The notes under the pieces: model-generated | Database searches by the model: none | Seen by the model: only the letters and a program-made list of their open reading frames with translations | What the model was told of the DNA's origin: nothing | NCBI RefSeq assembly: GCF_003412465.1 | Contig: NZ_QTJV01000019.1 | Coordinates: forward strand, 57,705-121,704 | Reading direction: 5' to 3' | Origin: Chitinophaga silvisoli | GTDB taxonomy: Bacteria; Bacteroidota; Bacteroidia; Chitinophagales; Chitinophagaceae | Length of the DNA stretch: 64,000 nt | Part shown: piece by piece, positions 56,403 through 64,000 of the stretch | How positions within the stretch are numbered: position 1 is the stretch's first letter | How the letters are laid out: the number at the start of each line of letters is the position of its first letter | Made by a program: the position numbers and the translations under genes

Positions 56403-56468
56403 GGGACAAATGTAATGGATGACTGGATGACTTATATAGTCCAATTATAACAAATGGAGGAGGCCAGC

Positions 56469-57053
56469 TTAGTGAGATGGCTTTACCTGTGCATGTCTTA
56501 TCCTGCTCAGCGTCTCTCTCGATACACCCAAATAAGAAGCAATCATATGCAAGGGGACTCTGTTGATCAAATCGGGATAGTTATTTACAAACTCCTGGTA
56601 TTTCTCTTCAGAAGTTGCACTGATATTACTGAGGATCCTCTCATAACTGGAATACAGGCTTTGACTAATCAGGTAGTTAGTATACGCCTGTAACCCTGGG
56701 ATATTTTTCACCAGGCTACTCAGCACATCATGCGTCCATAATAAAACGACACTATCCTCCATCACCTCGATATTCAGTTTAGACGCTGTCTGGTCTGCCA
56801 TACTCCTGGCATCCGTGCACCAGTTCCCCTCCGGCGAAAAGCGGAGAATATGTTCAGAGCCGTCATCTTTAATATAATATGTCTTCAGCAGCCCTTCGGC
56901 TACGAACATTTTATACATACATACTTCTCCCTCCTGCAGCAACAATTGTTTCCTGCGCACCTTCCTGACCTGTGCCCGCGAACATATTTCCTGGAACTCT
57001 GCAGTACTAAGGGGATGTTGAGCGGTTAATAATGCTTCCAGACGATCAAACAT
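56469..57053 (-). CDS. Crp/Fnr-family regulator
   Basis: This 194-residue regulator has a cyclic-nucleotide-like domain (about 25-120: QLLLQEGEVCMYKMFVAEGLLKTYY, then EGNWCTDARSM) and a C-terminal HTH (about 155-190: LINRVPLHMIASYLGVSRETLSRIR). I start at the ATG at 57053 (MFDRLEALL). It is the closest relative in this window of the regulator at 18107. It diverges from the epimerase-like gene at 57139 and shares with that other regulator the GTCATTTGAC motif about 20 bp upstream of the start. Confidence 0.88.
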   Translation of the reverse strand: MFDRLEALLTAQHPLSTAEFQEICSRAQVRKVRRKQLLLQEGEVCMYKMFVAEGLLKTYYIKDDGSEHILRFSPEGNWCTDARSMADQTASKLNIEVMEDSVVLLWTHDVLSSLVKNIPGLQAYTNYLISQSLYSSYERILSNISATSEEKYQEFVNNYPDLINRVPLHMIASYLGVSRETLSRIRHAQVKPSH

Positions 57054-57075
57054 ACCCTGAAAGTAATAAAATTGT

Positions 57076-57118
57076 GTCAAATGACCTTGTTTTGAGCCCC
57101 CTTCCTGTGTCAATTTTG
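57076..57118. promoter_or_regulatory. Divergent promoter region of Crp/Fnr and epimerase genes
   Basis: On the plus strand TTTG (57091-57094), 16 bp, and CAATTTTG (57111-57118) form a promoter for the epimerase-like gene. GTCAAATGAC (57076-57085) reads GTCATTTGAC toward the Crp/Fnr gene and matches the motif at 18078-18087. Confidence 0.45.
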
Positions 57119-57138
57119 TAGTATAAAATTAAAACTTT

Positions 57139-58020
57139 ATGCGCGTATTTATGACCGGTGCTACGGGCTTTATAGGCTCAGCCATTGTAAAGGAATTATT
57201 GAAGGCAGGACATCATCCTATAGGTTTGGCACGTACGGATGCTGCTGCGCAGAAACTGGAAGCAGCAGGTGTGGAGGTACATAGAGGGGAACTGGAAGAC
57301 CTGGAAAGTATCAGAAGGGGTGCGGCAAAGGCAGATGCCGTGATACATACAGGTTTTATTCATGACTTTGCCAACTTCAAAAAGTATTGTGAGCTGGACA
57401 GAACTGTAATAGAAGCGATGGGTGAAGTGGTGAAAGGACCGATCGTGGTAGCTTCAGGAACAGCGCTGATCGCAAGGGGCACGGTGACGACAGAAAATGA
57501 TCAGCCACTGGTTAGTACCGATGTAGTACCCCGTATTGCTACGGAGGAGGCGGTGGCTGCTGTGGTAGCCCGCGGGGGCAATGCATCGCTCGTAAGACTC
57601 ACACCAACTGTACATGGTGAGGGCGACCAGGGATTTATTCCAATTGTGATGAATGCTGCAAAAACAAGTGGTGCTGCTTTCTATATTGGCGAAGGGCAGA
57701 GCCGGTGGCCGGCGGTACACCGGAATGATGCAGCGAGGTTGTTTGTACTGGCAATGGAGCAGTCTACCCCGGGAGCCATTTATCATGCCGTAGCGGAGGA
57801 AGGTATTACTACGAAGGAACTGGCGGGGGTGATGGCACAGCAGCTCAATATTCCATTGAAGAGTATAAGTGCGGAAGAGGCAGCAGCGAATATGGGGTTC
57901 TTTGGGATGATGTGGGGGATGGATCAGCCAAGTTCAGGCAGGCTGACGCAGGAGAGATTGGGATGGCAGCCGAAGGAGATTGGATTGGTGGAAGATATGA
58001 AGCTGAATTACTTCAAATAG
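57139..58020 (+). CDS. NAD-dependent epimerase/dehydratase-like protein (extended SDR)
   Basis: This 293-residue extended-SDR protein has the binding loop MTGATGFIGSAIVKELLKAGH (5-25) and VHRGELEDLESIRRGAAKADAVIHTGF. The usual YxxxK pair is not evident: the site reads IVVASGTALIARG. It may be an atypical SDR with NmrA-like character. The C-terminal region (KELAGVMAQQLNIPLKSIS) resembles NAD(P)-binding reductases of the YybI-like group. It diverges from a Crp/Fnr regulator and is likely its target. A terminator follows. Confidence 0.83.
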   Translation: MRVFMTGATGFIGSAIVKELLKAGHHPIGLARTDAAAQKLEAAGVEVHRGELEDLESIRRGAAKADAVIHTGFIHDFANFKKYCELDRTVIEAMGEVVKGPIVVASGTALIARGTVTTENDQPLVSTDVVPRIATEEAVAAVVARGGNASLVRLTPTVHGEGDQGFIPIVMNAAKTSGAAFYIGEGQSRWPAVHRNDAARLFVLAMEQSTPGAIYHAVAEEGITTKELAGVMAQQLNIPLKSISAEEAAANMGFFGMMWGMDQPSSGRLTQERLGWQPKEIGLVEDMKLNYFK

Positions 58021-58041
58021 GGTTGATCATTCATATTGAAT

Positions 58042-58069
58042 AAAGGCAAATCTTATTAGGTTTGCTTTT
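58042..58069 (+). terminator. Intrinsic terminator after the epimerase gene
   Basis: AAAGGCAAATC pairs with GGTTTGCTTTT (two G-T pairs) around the loop TTATTA, and a T run follows. It closes the epimerase-like transcript. Confidence 0.72.
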
Positions 58070-58309
58070 TTTATTTTACCACTACAATATAATTAAAGGA
58101 TTAAGAAAGTCTTTAATTACATCTCCCCCCGCGAACCATTCTTTTTTTTGAAATACTGGCTTATTTAAATACCTTGCTGATTAACTGTTAATACCTCAGT
58201 TTGAAAATCAACCAGAAGCTTCCCTTATCCTTACCGTCTAAACGAGATTGCATCAAAGCTGTTGTGTAATGTATGGATATCCTCATTATGAAAATTTAAA
58301 CGTAATCCA

Positions 58310-61300
58310 ATGTATACGTGCCTCAATCGATATGCCATCCCTATCTTAGGTTTGCTAATCCTTATTCTTGTCTGCAGCTGCAATATAAAATCAAGTGAAA
58401 GGCAGCCTGATTCTACAGATAATAATTATACACCGCCAGAGGTAACTACAGATATAGGGCACGGGATCCCTCAGGGAAATCATTTTAACAGAAACTGGGT
58501 GATGAGTGTTGAGGAGGGTGATGGATTTATAGGCTTGTATACTGATACAAGCGGCAAAACTTATGCGCTTTCACCTTATGGTACTCTCTATTCCTGCACC
58601 GGGCATCAAACATTGAAAAGAGAATTGCTCACACCTGACTATGCACAATTTATAGTATTAGGTGGCGCTGGCGATGACATCTATGCTGCAGGCAATCATT
58701 CAACAATGTTTCATAAAAAAGGATCAGGCGGATGGGTACGTGAAAAATTCGGCGGAGACACGCTTTGGTTTACCGCCCTATATGCTGATACTACTGAGGT
58801 ATGGGCGGCAGCGGGTACCAATGGTTCGATATGGCACCGCACTAAAACCGGAACCTGGCAGCAACAGGCAATTGCCGGAGATATTATATCTACATTATAT
58901 AGAAACGGCAATGAGTTATGGGCGCTTGCCGGGAAATCTTTATATAATAAAACAGACACCGGATGGAAGTTAATGTTAAGTGCGGATAAAAAAGAACGTT
59001 TCTATACCATGTACCAGTATGACAAGTATGTGTGGGTAATGGGCTCCGGCGGAAACATTTTTTATAATAATGGCGGAGAGGAATGGAAAAAGGAAAACAT
59101 CGGTGACACTAGTGCCGATATCTTATGCAGCTACGGTATAAAGGAAGAGGTATATGCAGCGGGTAAGAATGGGCTGATCCTACACCGGTTACCTGGTGGA
59201 AGATGGGTCAAAGAAGTAAACGGATACCTGGATGTTACGGCTAACTGTATGTATGGAAAAGGACATGATATATGGATCGGCTGTAGCGATGGGCTTATTT
59301 TTCATAACCATGGGAATGGTGCCTGGATCAAAGAGGCCGGACCTGAGAAAGGCCGCAACATAAAAGATCTCAGCGCCTGGGGAGAAAGTGTCTTTGCTGC
59401 CGGGAATTATGCAACACTTCTTACAAGAACTCACAACAATACCTGGAATAAAATAGTGTCTCCTTTCCCTGATACACCCCTAACGTCCATTTTCAAGTTC
59501 AATAAGGACATTTTAGTAGCTGGTAGCAATGGTAAATTTTATCATCGGCTGGCGGACGGGCAATGGCAAATAGAGAACAGTCATGCAGGAGATATTGTTT
59601 TTACTGACTTGTACGAAAATAGTAAGAGCGTTTACCTGGTTGGCAACAATGGCACTATTACATGGCGACATAAAACAGATACTGCCTGGAAAAGTCAGGT
59701 GATTGGTTCTGCTAATTTCGTAAAGATAAAAGGCTATGGGGATGATATATGGATTATAGGTAACCATTCGGTTATATTACATAAGAAAGAAAATGAAGAT
59801 GACTGGCGGGCCATTCATACAGGTGCAAGTGAAGTTGATTTTTTGGATCTCTATGGCTGGAACGGCCAGCTATGGGTACTGGGAATAAAAGACCAACGGG
59901 GCGTAGTTTTTCATAAAGACGTTGCTGGTAAATGGTCAAAAGAAGATGTTCACAACGGTGTTGATCACTTTCATGCCTTATACGGATATAAGGATACAAT
60001 CTTTGCTGTAGGCGCTTCTGGCGACTGGGCAGGGAAGGATAAAACAGGGAATGATTATGAAGGTACAATTATCTGCAAAAAGGGGAATAATCCCTGGGAG
60101 ATACAGGTAAACCATGTTTCCAATATGCATTTTAATGATATTAATGGCCAGGGAGACGATATTTATGCATTGGGGACCGCCGGCCGCCTATATCATAAAA
60201 AAGGTGATGGAGATTGGGAGGAAGAGGATACTTATCAACATAACGAGACCCTAAAAAAACTATTCTTTTTTAAGGGCATTGTGATGCTTGCGGATAATGG
60301 CTTTGTGTATAAGGAAAATGAGGATAAAAATTACATCAGAATCAACCGTACAGATAAGCTGATCAATATGGTGGCATTGGATGACGACCTTTTCTGTATA
60401 GACCGTAATACAATTTTTAGGCTTACTACTAAAGAAGAGAAGTATCCGGTAATAGATAAGGTAAGGTATACCCCCACTCCTCCTATTAATCCTACTTCAA
60501 TCGACCTGAATTTCGTATTGCAAACCAATAAAAATGCAGCTTTTAAAGATAACTACCGGATAGAATTTTATGCCAGGCCTTACTGTGAAAGGTGTCATGA
60601 AGAAAATTGGGTAAGAGCATATGGAAGTCCGGCAAAGGCCAAAATAAATCCGCAGGAAGGTATTTTGCTTCTTTCTACGACTATTGAAGTCGCTAATAGC
60701 CTTCGGGTGATTCCTGGTATGGAAAGCGCTAACAAAATTTGTTTGCGAATGGATGTATATACCGAAGATGGCCGTGCCCGGGAAAGCTTCATCGTGAAAG
60801 ATGAAAACGGTAATCCCTTTATTACTTTGGAAAACAATTTCTGGTTGAAAAATAAGGTGTGGATCATACTAGCTGGCACGATCGTATTATATTATGCTTT
60901 CTGGCTGTTGCTCTGGTTCTTTTATCCCCTTGTTTTTCTCCGGATCTATCACGCAGAGATCTTACAACAGTTGATTTCTATACATCCTCGTTTTCAGTTA
61001 ATTGTTGGAATTGTTAATGTACTGTTTCCATTAAAAAAGCTGGTCGCCACAGCCAGGGTACAAAATGCCTGGGTGATGCTTTTTGCCTCCACAGCGGCAA
61101 AAAAATATGAGAGAAGTGAAATAACACAACTCAGGTCATACTATGTCTCATTACCAGTTAGATTGAATGATCCGGTAACAGGCAGATTGGTAGAGAAGCC
61201 TGATGAGAAGATCTTAGACCAACTTTTTAATACTGAACGTACTATTATTCAAATCATTGGTCCGGGGGGAACTGGCAAGACCTCACTGGCAGTAGCAATA

Positions 61301-62332
61301 TGCCGGTGGGTGATACAAGCTACCCGTGACAGGGTTCCTGGCTGGATTCCCAGGCTGCCGATACTGCTTGAAACAGATAGCACAGATGTACTAAAGGAAA
61401 TTACCGGCTTACTCCGTTCCTGGCAAAATGATTATGCAATACATGAGGACTTCGTTCGATTGCTATTGAAAAATCAACATTTGGTGATTGTTGTTGATTC
61501 ATTGTCTGAGCGGCCCGCTACCATACAGGAGTATTTTAAAACGCTCCATACTACTACGCCTGTCAATGCATTGATCATAACGGCGCGACAGCCGATTGAT
61601 CTGCAGGTGAAGGAGGGGCTGTATTTATATCCTTCTCCGCTTAATTCGAACAACCTGCTACATTTTATAACCACTTATCTCAATATTTATCCCAGCCATC
61701 CATTACAGAACAGCCGGGAGCAACTATCATTTGCCGAAAAAATAGTCAACATCATAGAAGGGCATAATAGCAGAACACCAGTTACCCCGATATTGGTAAA
61801 ACTGATTATAGAAATTGCTTTGAAGAAAGAGGGGAATGATGAAAGGGATTTTCAAACAATACTAACCGAAATGCCCGATTCTATACCGGATGTATATTAT
61901 CAGTATCTGGTACATGTTAATCCGAAAAATCCCGCAGCAGCTAACTATCTGCCTAAACAAGAAATGCTGCAGATAGCGGAATTGTTAGGCAGGATGTCTT
62001 TGGGTAATAATTTCCTGCCGCAGGATTTTCTGGAAAAAGATGCCAGGAGGGTGATAGCTGATGTGTATGGTAGTATGCCTGGCGATCCAATTCAACGATT
62101 TATTGATAATGGTATCCTGACACGAAGAGAGTCACTAGCTACCTCATATCTACGGTTTAATATTGATACGCTGGCGGAATATCTTGCTGCTTCAGCATTG
62201 TATGATGAACATAATACAAGTCCTCAGCAATTGTCAGATTTTAAAACGCGGGTGAGTAATCTTGATGATGTGGCATTGGAGTTTAAACTGGCATTTATTC
62301 AGATTAGTGAGTATAAGATGAAGCATGGATAA
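58310..62332 (+). CDS. Membrane-spanning propeller-STAND NTPase
   Basis: This 1340-residue protein has an N-terminal lipoprotein-like signal (LVCSC, Cys24). Residues about 65-720 are repeats of roughly 40-45 residues with a W and a G..H-type turn (LYNKTDTGWKL, AAGNYATLLTRTHNNTWNK), read as a beta-propeller. A CERC motif stands near 759. A single membrane helix (about 850-877) leads to a cytosolic STAND/NACHT-like NTPase: Walker A GPGGTGKTS (984-992), Walker B LVIVVDSLSE (about 1058-1067), sensor ITARQP, and a C-terminal FNIDTLAEYLAASAL segment. It appears to join an outer sensor directly to an intracellular ATPase. It stands alone after a terminator. Function unknown. Confidence 0.85.
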   Translation: MYTCLNRYAIPILGLLILILVCSCNIKSSERQPDSTDNNYTPPEVTTDIGHGIPQGNHFNRNWVMSVEEGDGFIGLYTDTSGKTYALSPYGTLYSCTGHQTLKRELLTPDYAQFIVLGGAGDDIYAAGNHSTMFHKKGSGGWVREKFGGDTLWFTALYADTTEVWAAAGTNGSIWHRTKTGTWQQQAIAGDIISTLYRNGNELWALAGKSLYNKTDTGWKLMLSADKKERFYTMYQYDKYVWVMGSGGNIFYNNGGEEWKKENIGDTSADILCSYGIKEEVYAAGKNGLILHRLPGGRWVKEVNGYLDVTANCMYGKGHDIWIGCSDGLIFHNHGNGAWIKEAGPEKGRNIKDLSAWGESVFAAGNYATLLTRTHNNTWNKIVSPFPDTPLTSIFKFNKDILVAGSNGKFYHRLADGQWQIENSHAGDIVFTDLYENSKSVYLVGNNGTITWRHKTDTAWKSQVIGSANFVKIKGYGDDIWIIGNHSVILHKKENEDDWRAIHTGASEVDFLDLYGWNGQLWVLGIKDQRGVVFHKDVAGKWSKEDVHNGVDHFHALYGYKDTIFAVGASGDWAGKDKTGNDYEGTIICKKGNNPWEIQVNHVSNMHFNDINGQGDDIYALGTAGRLYHKKGDGDWEEEDTYQHNETLKKLFFFKGIVMLADNGFVYKENEDKNYIRINRTDKLINMVALDDDLFCIDRNTIFRLTTKEEKYPVIDKVRYTPTPPINPTSIDLNFVLQTNKNAAFKDNYRIEFYARPYCERCHEENWVRAYGSPAKAKINPQEGILLLSTTIEVANSLRVIPGMESANKICLRMDVYTEDGRARESFIVKDENGNPFITLENNFWLKNKVWIILAGTIVLYYAFWLLLWFFYPLVFLRIYHAEILQQLISIHPRFQLIVGIVNVLFPLKKLVATARVQNAWVMLFASTAAKKYERSEITQLRSYYVSLPVRLNDPVTGRLVEKPDEKILDQLFNTERTIIQIIGPGGTGKTSLAVAICRWVIQATRDRVPGWIPRLPILLETDSTDVLKEITGLLRSWQNDYAIHEDFVRLLLKNQHLVIVVDSLSERPATIQEYFKTLHTTTPVNALIITARQPIDLQVKEGLYLYPSPLNSNNLLHFITTYLNIYPSHPLQNSREQLSFAEKIVNIIEGHNSRTPVTPILVKLIIEIALKKEGNDERDFQTILTEMPDSIPDVYYQYLVHVNPKNPAAANYLPKQEMLQIAELLGRMSLGNNFLPQDFLEKDARRVIADVYGSMPGDPIQRFIDNGILTRRESLATSYLRFNIDTLAEYLAASALYDEHNTSPQQLSDFKTRVSNLDDVALEFKLAFIQISEYKMKHG

Positions 62333-62816
62333 TGAAGGGGTGGGTGTATTATTCTTTTAATGAAGAGACTAGATTTCAGGAGATTTTTGTATAGGTTACA
62401 AACCTGGTCCGATCTCATAGTATTTAGGAAAGCTTTGCGGCTGTAAATGTTAAGATGTACAGTCTCCTATTTTTAGGATTAGCCAGTAAATGCTTCAATA
62501 TTCTGGTGAAATAATCTGAATTTCGACATTCGGGTAATTGTCTGTAAATGTTTGCGGGAATCTTATTCTTTCCATCTTGCTGCACCGTCTCCGTTCAGTT
62601 ACAAACATTCCTTATCTTGATTTTCAGCAGGTTTTTAATCAATGCGGATTTCCCCAGCTGCGGGGGGGCAAACAAGGATGGCTTATAAAAAAGAAGAGAG
62701 ATTTTCGGAGTTTCCAATTGTTAGAGACGCTTATTGGAAACACCGATATTATGGCGTTAACAATAGAGACTAGAATATGTCTGAACTTAGAGAATGATAT
62801 TCTTGTTTAAATGATT
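62333..62816. other. Gap of 484 bp, likely decayed DNA
   Basis: No convincing gene was seen. On the minus strand a 40-codon stretch (62595-62717) without a start reads FAPPQLGKSALIKNLL, a P-loop-like piece, next to a run of seven G. This may be a remnant of an ATPase gene. A GTG-started reading on the plus strand has no family features. The gap precedes the AT-rich end of the window. Confidence 0.5.
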
Positions 62817-63692
62817 TTAATTATTTGATAGAAGATAGTTAAGGGTCTCATTAGAATAAATAGCTATGTCTTCTTCTTGAATAATACGTTTGGGGGCATC
62901 TGAATTTTCAATAAGTCCAATTGCATTTTCATAGGCCCTGAACAAGCTCCTTTCTTGAGGTTTAGACACAATGAAGTCGAACCGATAATTATGTTGTTTG
63001 GCATAGTCTCCCAATAAATTAAGATAGCCATAATTTAAAAGGGATTTATCTATGATATTTTTTTCCTCAGACAGATCAAAACTTAATGGCTTGATTATAT
63101 TAGTAGATCCATTTTGCCAAGCAAGATCAATTCTTATTTGGATATCAGTGTTGTTAACATTAGTTGTTATTACTTTATTCTTAAGTAACTTCTTTTCGAT
63201 GTTTTTATAATAAGGGTGTTCGATTAAAATGTCGGTAAATTTTTTTATTAAAAAATGCTCATTGTGTCGAATCGGTCCAGATTTAATATTCGCTAAATTG
63301 GGTAACAACAAGTTAGAAAATTCTTCTATTGTTTTCTCGATATCAATATCAATTTCACCGAGCACTACATTTACAGGATCTTGAAATTGAAGAACAGTTG
63401 CATCTTCGGGAAGTATAGAGGTTTTGATGAATTTTTTAAAATCGTCAAATGAGCTAAGTGTAAAAATAGGGTTCTTATCTAACCTTATCTTGTTAGTAAT
63501 ATTCTTTGAAAGATAATTGTAAAGTGATTGATCAAAATCAGAATAAAGAGATTTTATTCTATTTATGTTTCCAGAAATAAAATGAATTTCCTCGTTTGAG
63601 GGAAACCAAAACAAAATACCCACATTTATTGATTCTCCTAACATAAGAGAATGATGATATTGTAAGACGCTATATGTGAATGAATTTGTCAT
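62817..63692 (-). CDS. DUF3037-like protein
   Basis: This 291-residue cytosolic protein begins TYSVLQYHHSLMLGESINVGILFWFP, the typical start of DUF3037 (Y.VL.Y..s...GE.iNVGi). The rest is helical and rich in Lys, Asn, Ile and Leu, ending NETLNYLLSNN. The base composition is strongly AT-rich compared with the rest of the window. Its ATG overlaps the stop of the upstream gene by 4 bp (ATGA), so the two were made from one mRNA. Function unknown; DUF3037 often accompanies HipA-like kinases, but none is visible here. Confidence 0.75.
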   Translation of the reverse strand: MTNSFTYSVLQYHHSLMLGESINVGILFWFPSNEEIHFISGNINRIKSLYSDFDQSLYNYLSKNITNKIRLDKNPIFTLSSFDDFKKFIKTSILPEDATVLQFQDPVNVVLGEIDIDIEKTIEEFSNLLLPNLANIKSGPIRHNEHFLIKKFTDILIEHPYYKNIEKKLLKNKVITTNVNNTDIQIRIDLAWQNGSTNIIKPLSFDLSEEKNIIDKSLLNYGYLNLLGDYAKQHNYRFDFIVSKPQERSLFRAYENAIGLIENSDAPKRIIQEEDIAIYSNETLNYLLSNN

Positions 63693-63923
63693 GAAATGAG
63701 AGATTTTAAAAAGGTCTCAAATTTACTAGAATTTTGCTTGGCGTTTATTAAATAATCTTTGACTAAATTTTCTTTCTTTGAAGTAAAGCCTAAAGTGTTA
63801 AGTTGTTGAAAATAAGAATTTAAAGTGTTTAAATTAAGCAATCTCAAGTATTCCTGGAATACTTCAAAATAGTATTTTTTTGTTACTTTTCTTGATCTTT
63901 TTAAGAAATTATAGAAAATATGG
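63689..63923 (-). pseudogene. Truncated gene (C-terminal fragment)
   Basis: On the minus strand an open frame runs from the window side into the DUF3037-like gene. It ends with a TGA that overlaps that gene's ATG. The readable part is about 77 codons, with FLKRSRKVTKKYYFEVFQ and NAKQNSSKFETFLKSLIS at its end. The frame has no start here and meets the putative insertion-sequence end at about 63924, so the gene is probably interrupted. Family not recognised. Confidence 0.55.
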
Positions 63924-64000
63924 TGTCTAAAACGGAGATCATTGGGCCACCCTTAACGGAGCATACCGGGCCAGTCAAAACGGTGGTATAGGGCCAAAAG
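63924..64000. mobile_element. Probable terminus of an IS21-family element
   Basis: From about 63924 (TGTC) there are three related units with ACGG at the start and GGGCCA at the end, beginning at 63932, 63956 and 63980 (exact 24-bp period). Arrays of short repeats at the ends are typical of IS21-family elements, which begin with TG. The rest of the element lies beyond the window. No transposase is visible, so the family call is inferred from the repeats. Confidence 0.5.

Noticed and set aside
62538..62810. 90-codon plus-strand frame
   Set aside because: Non-ATG start, no family pattern and crosses a run of seven G; probably chance or decayed DNA.
1..64000. tRNA, rRNA or CRISPR
   Set aside because: No cloverleaf, rRNA core or regularly spaced identical repeats with spacers were seen.

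Overview
The window reads as chromosomal DNA of a member of the Bacteroidota, most likely Chitinophagaceae and Chitinophaga-like. This is inferred from the gene content: TonB-dependent outer-membrane receptors, glycoside hydrolases of families 31, 39 and 29, many AraC, HxlR and Crp/Fnr-type regulators, a TlpA-like thioredoxin and an HYC_CC_PP/HMA metal pair. Promoters of the Bacteroidota type (TTTG, 16-17 bp, TAnnTTTG) also recur. No rRNA, tRNA or CRISPR array was found. I could run no database search, so all family names rest on motifs recognised by eye.

Layout. 0-9.7 kb: small modules in which a regulator sits next to or diverges from one enzyme (MerR/hydrolase, LysR/hydrolase, HxlR/nitroreductase, SRPBCC/MarR), plus a secreted GH31 enzyme. 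9.7-16 kb: lipoprotein, membrane proteins, an SF2 helicase and a TlpA-like protein. 16-29.2 kb: RidA, two Crp/Fnr regulators, enoyl-CoA hydratase, GH39, GH29, SDR, metallo-beta-lactamase-fold and YCII-type proteins, with three AraC regulators. 30-34.6 kb: an outer-membrane receptor diverging from a histidine kinase/response regulator pair, with three phased repeats between them. 36.7-49.6 kb: a small beta-grasp-like protein, a 1667-residue DUF4132 protein, a metal-type TonB receptor with a duplicated HMA domain, and a 1383-residue WGR/TPR protein. 49.6-58 kb: AraC/SDR, a PQQ-type sugar dehydrogenase, HAD, CYTH, an esterase, an ECF sigma factor, GNAT, and Crp/Fnr with an epimerase. 58.3-62.3 kb: a very large protein combining an extracytoplasmic propeller, one membrane segment and a cytosolic STAND-type NTPase. 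62.3-64 kb: an AT-rich patch with a DUF3037-like protein, a truncated gene and what looks like the end of an IS21-family element.

How it works together. Most genes are single enzymes under local control, and several operators can be read directly: a MerR dyad, LysR and HxlR direct repeats, AraC-type direct repeats and response-regulator boxes. Five genes have a -7 promoter element ending exactly 4 bp before ATG, which predicts leaderless mRNAs. A 90-114 bp element with terminal inverted repeats (MITE-like) occurs three times between genes. The best candidates for undescribed biology are the membrane-spanning STAND receptor at 58.3-62.3 kb and the DUF4132/WGR protein set at 36.7-49.6 kb.
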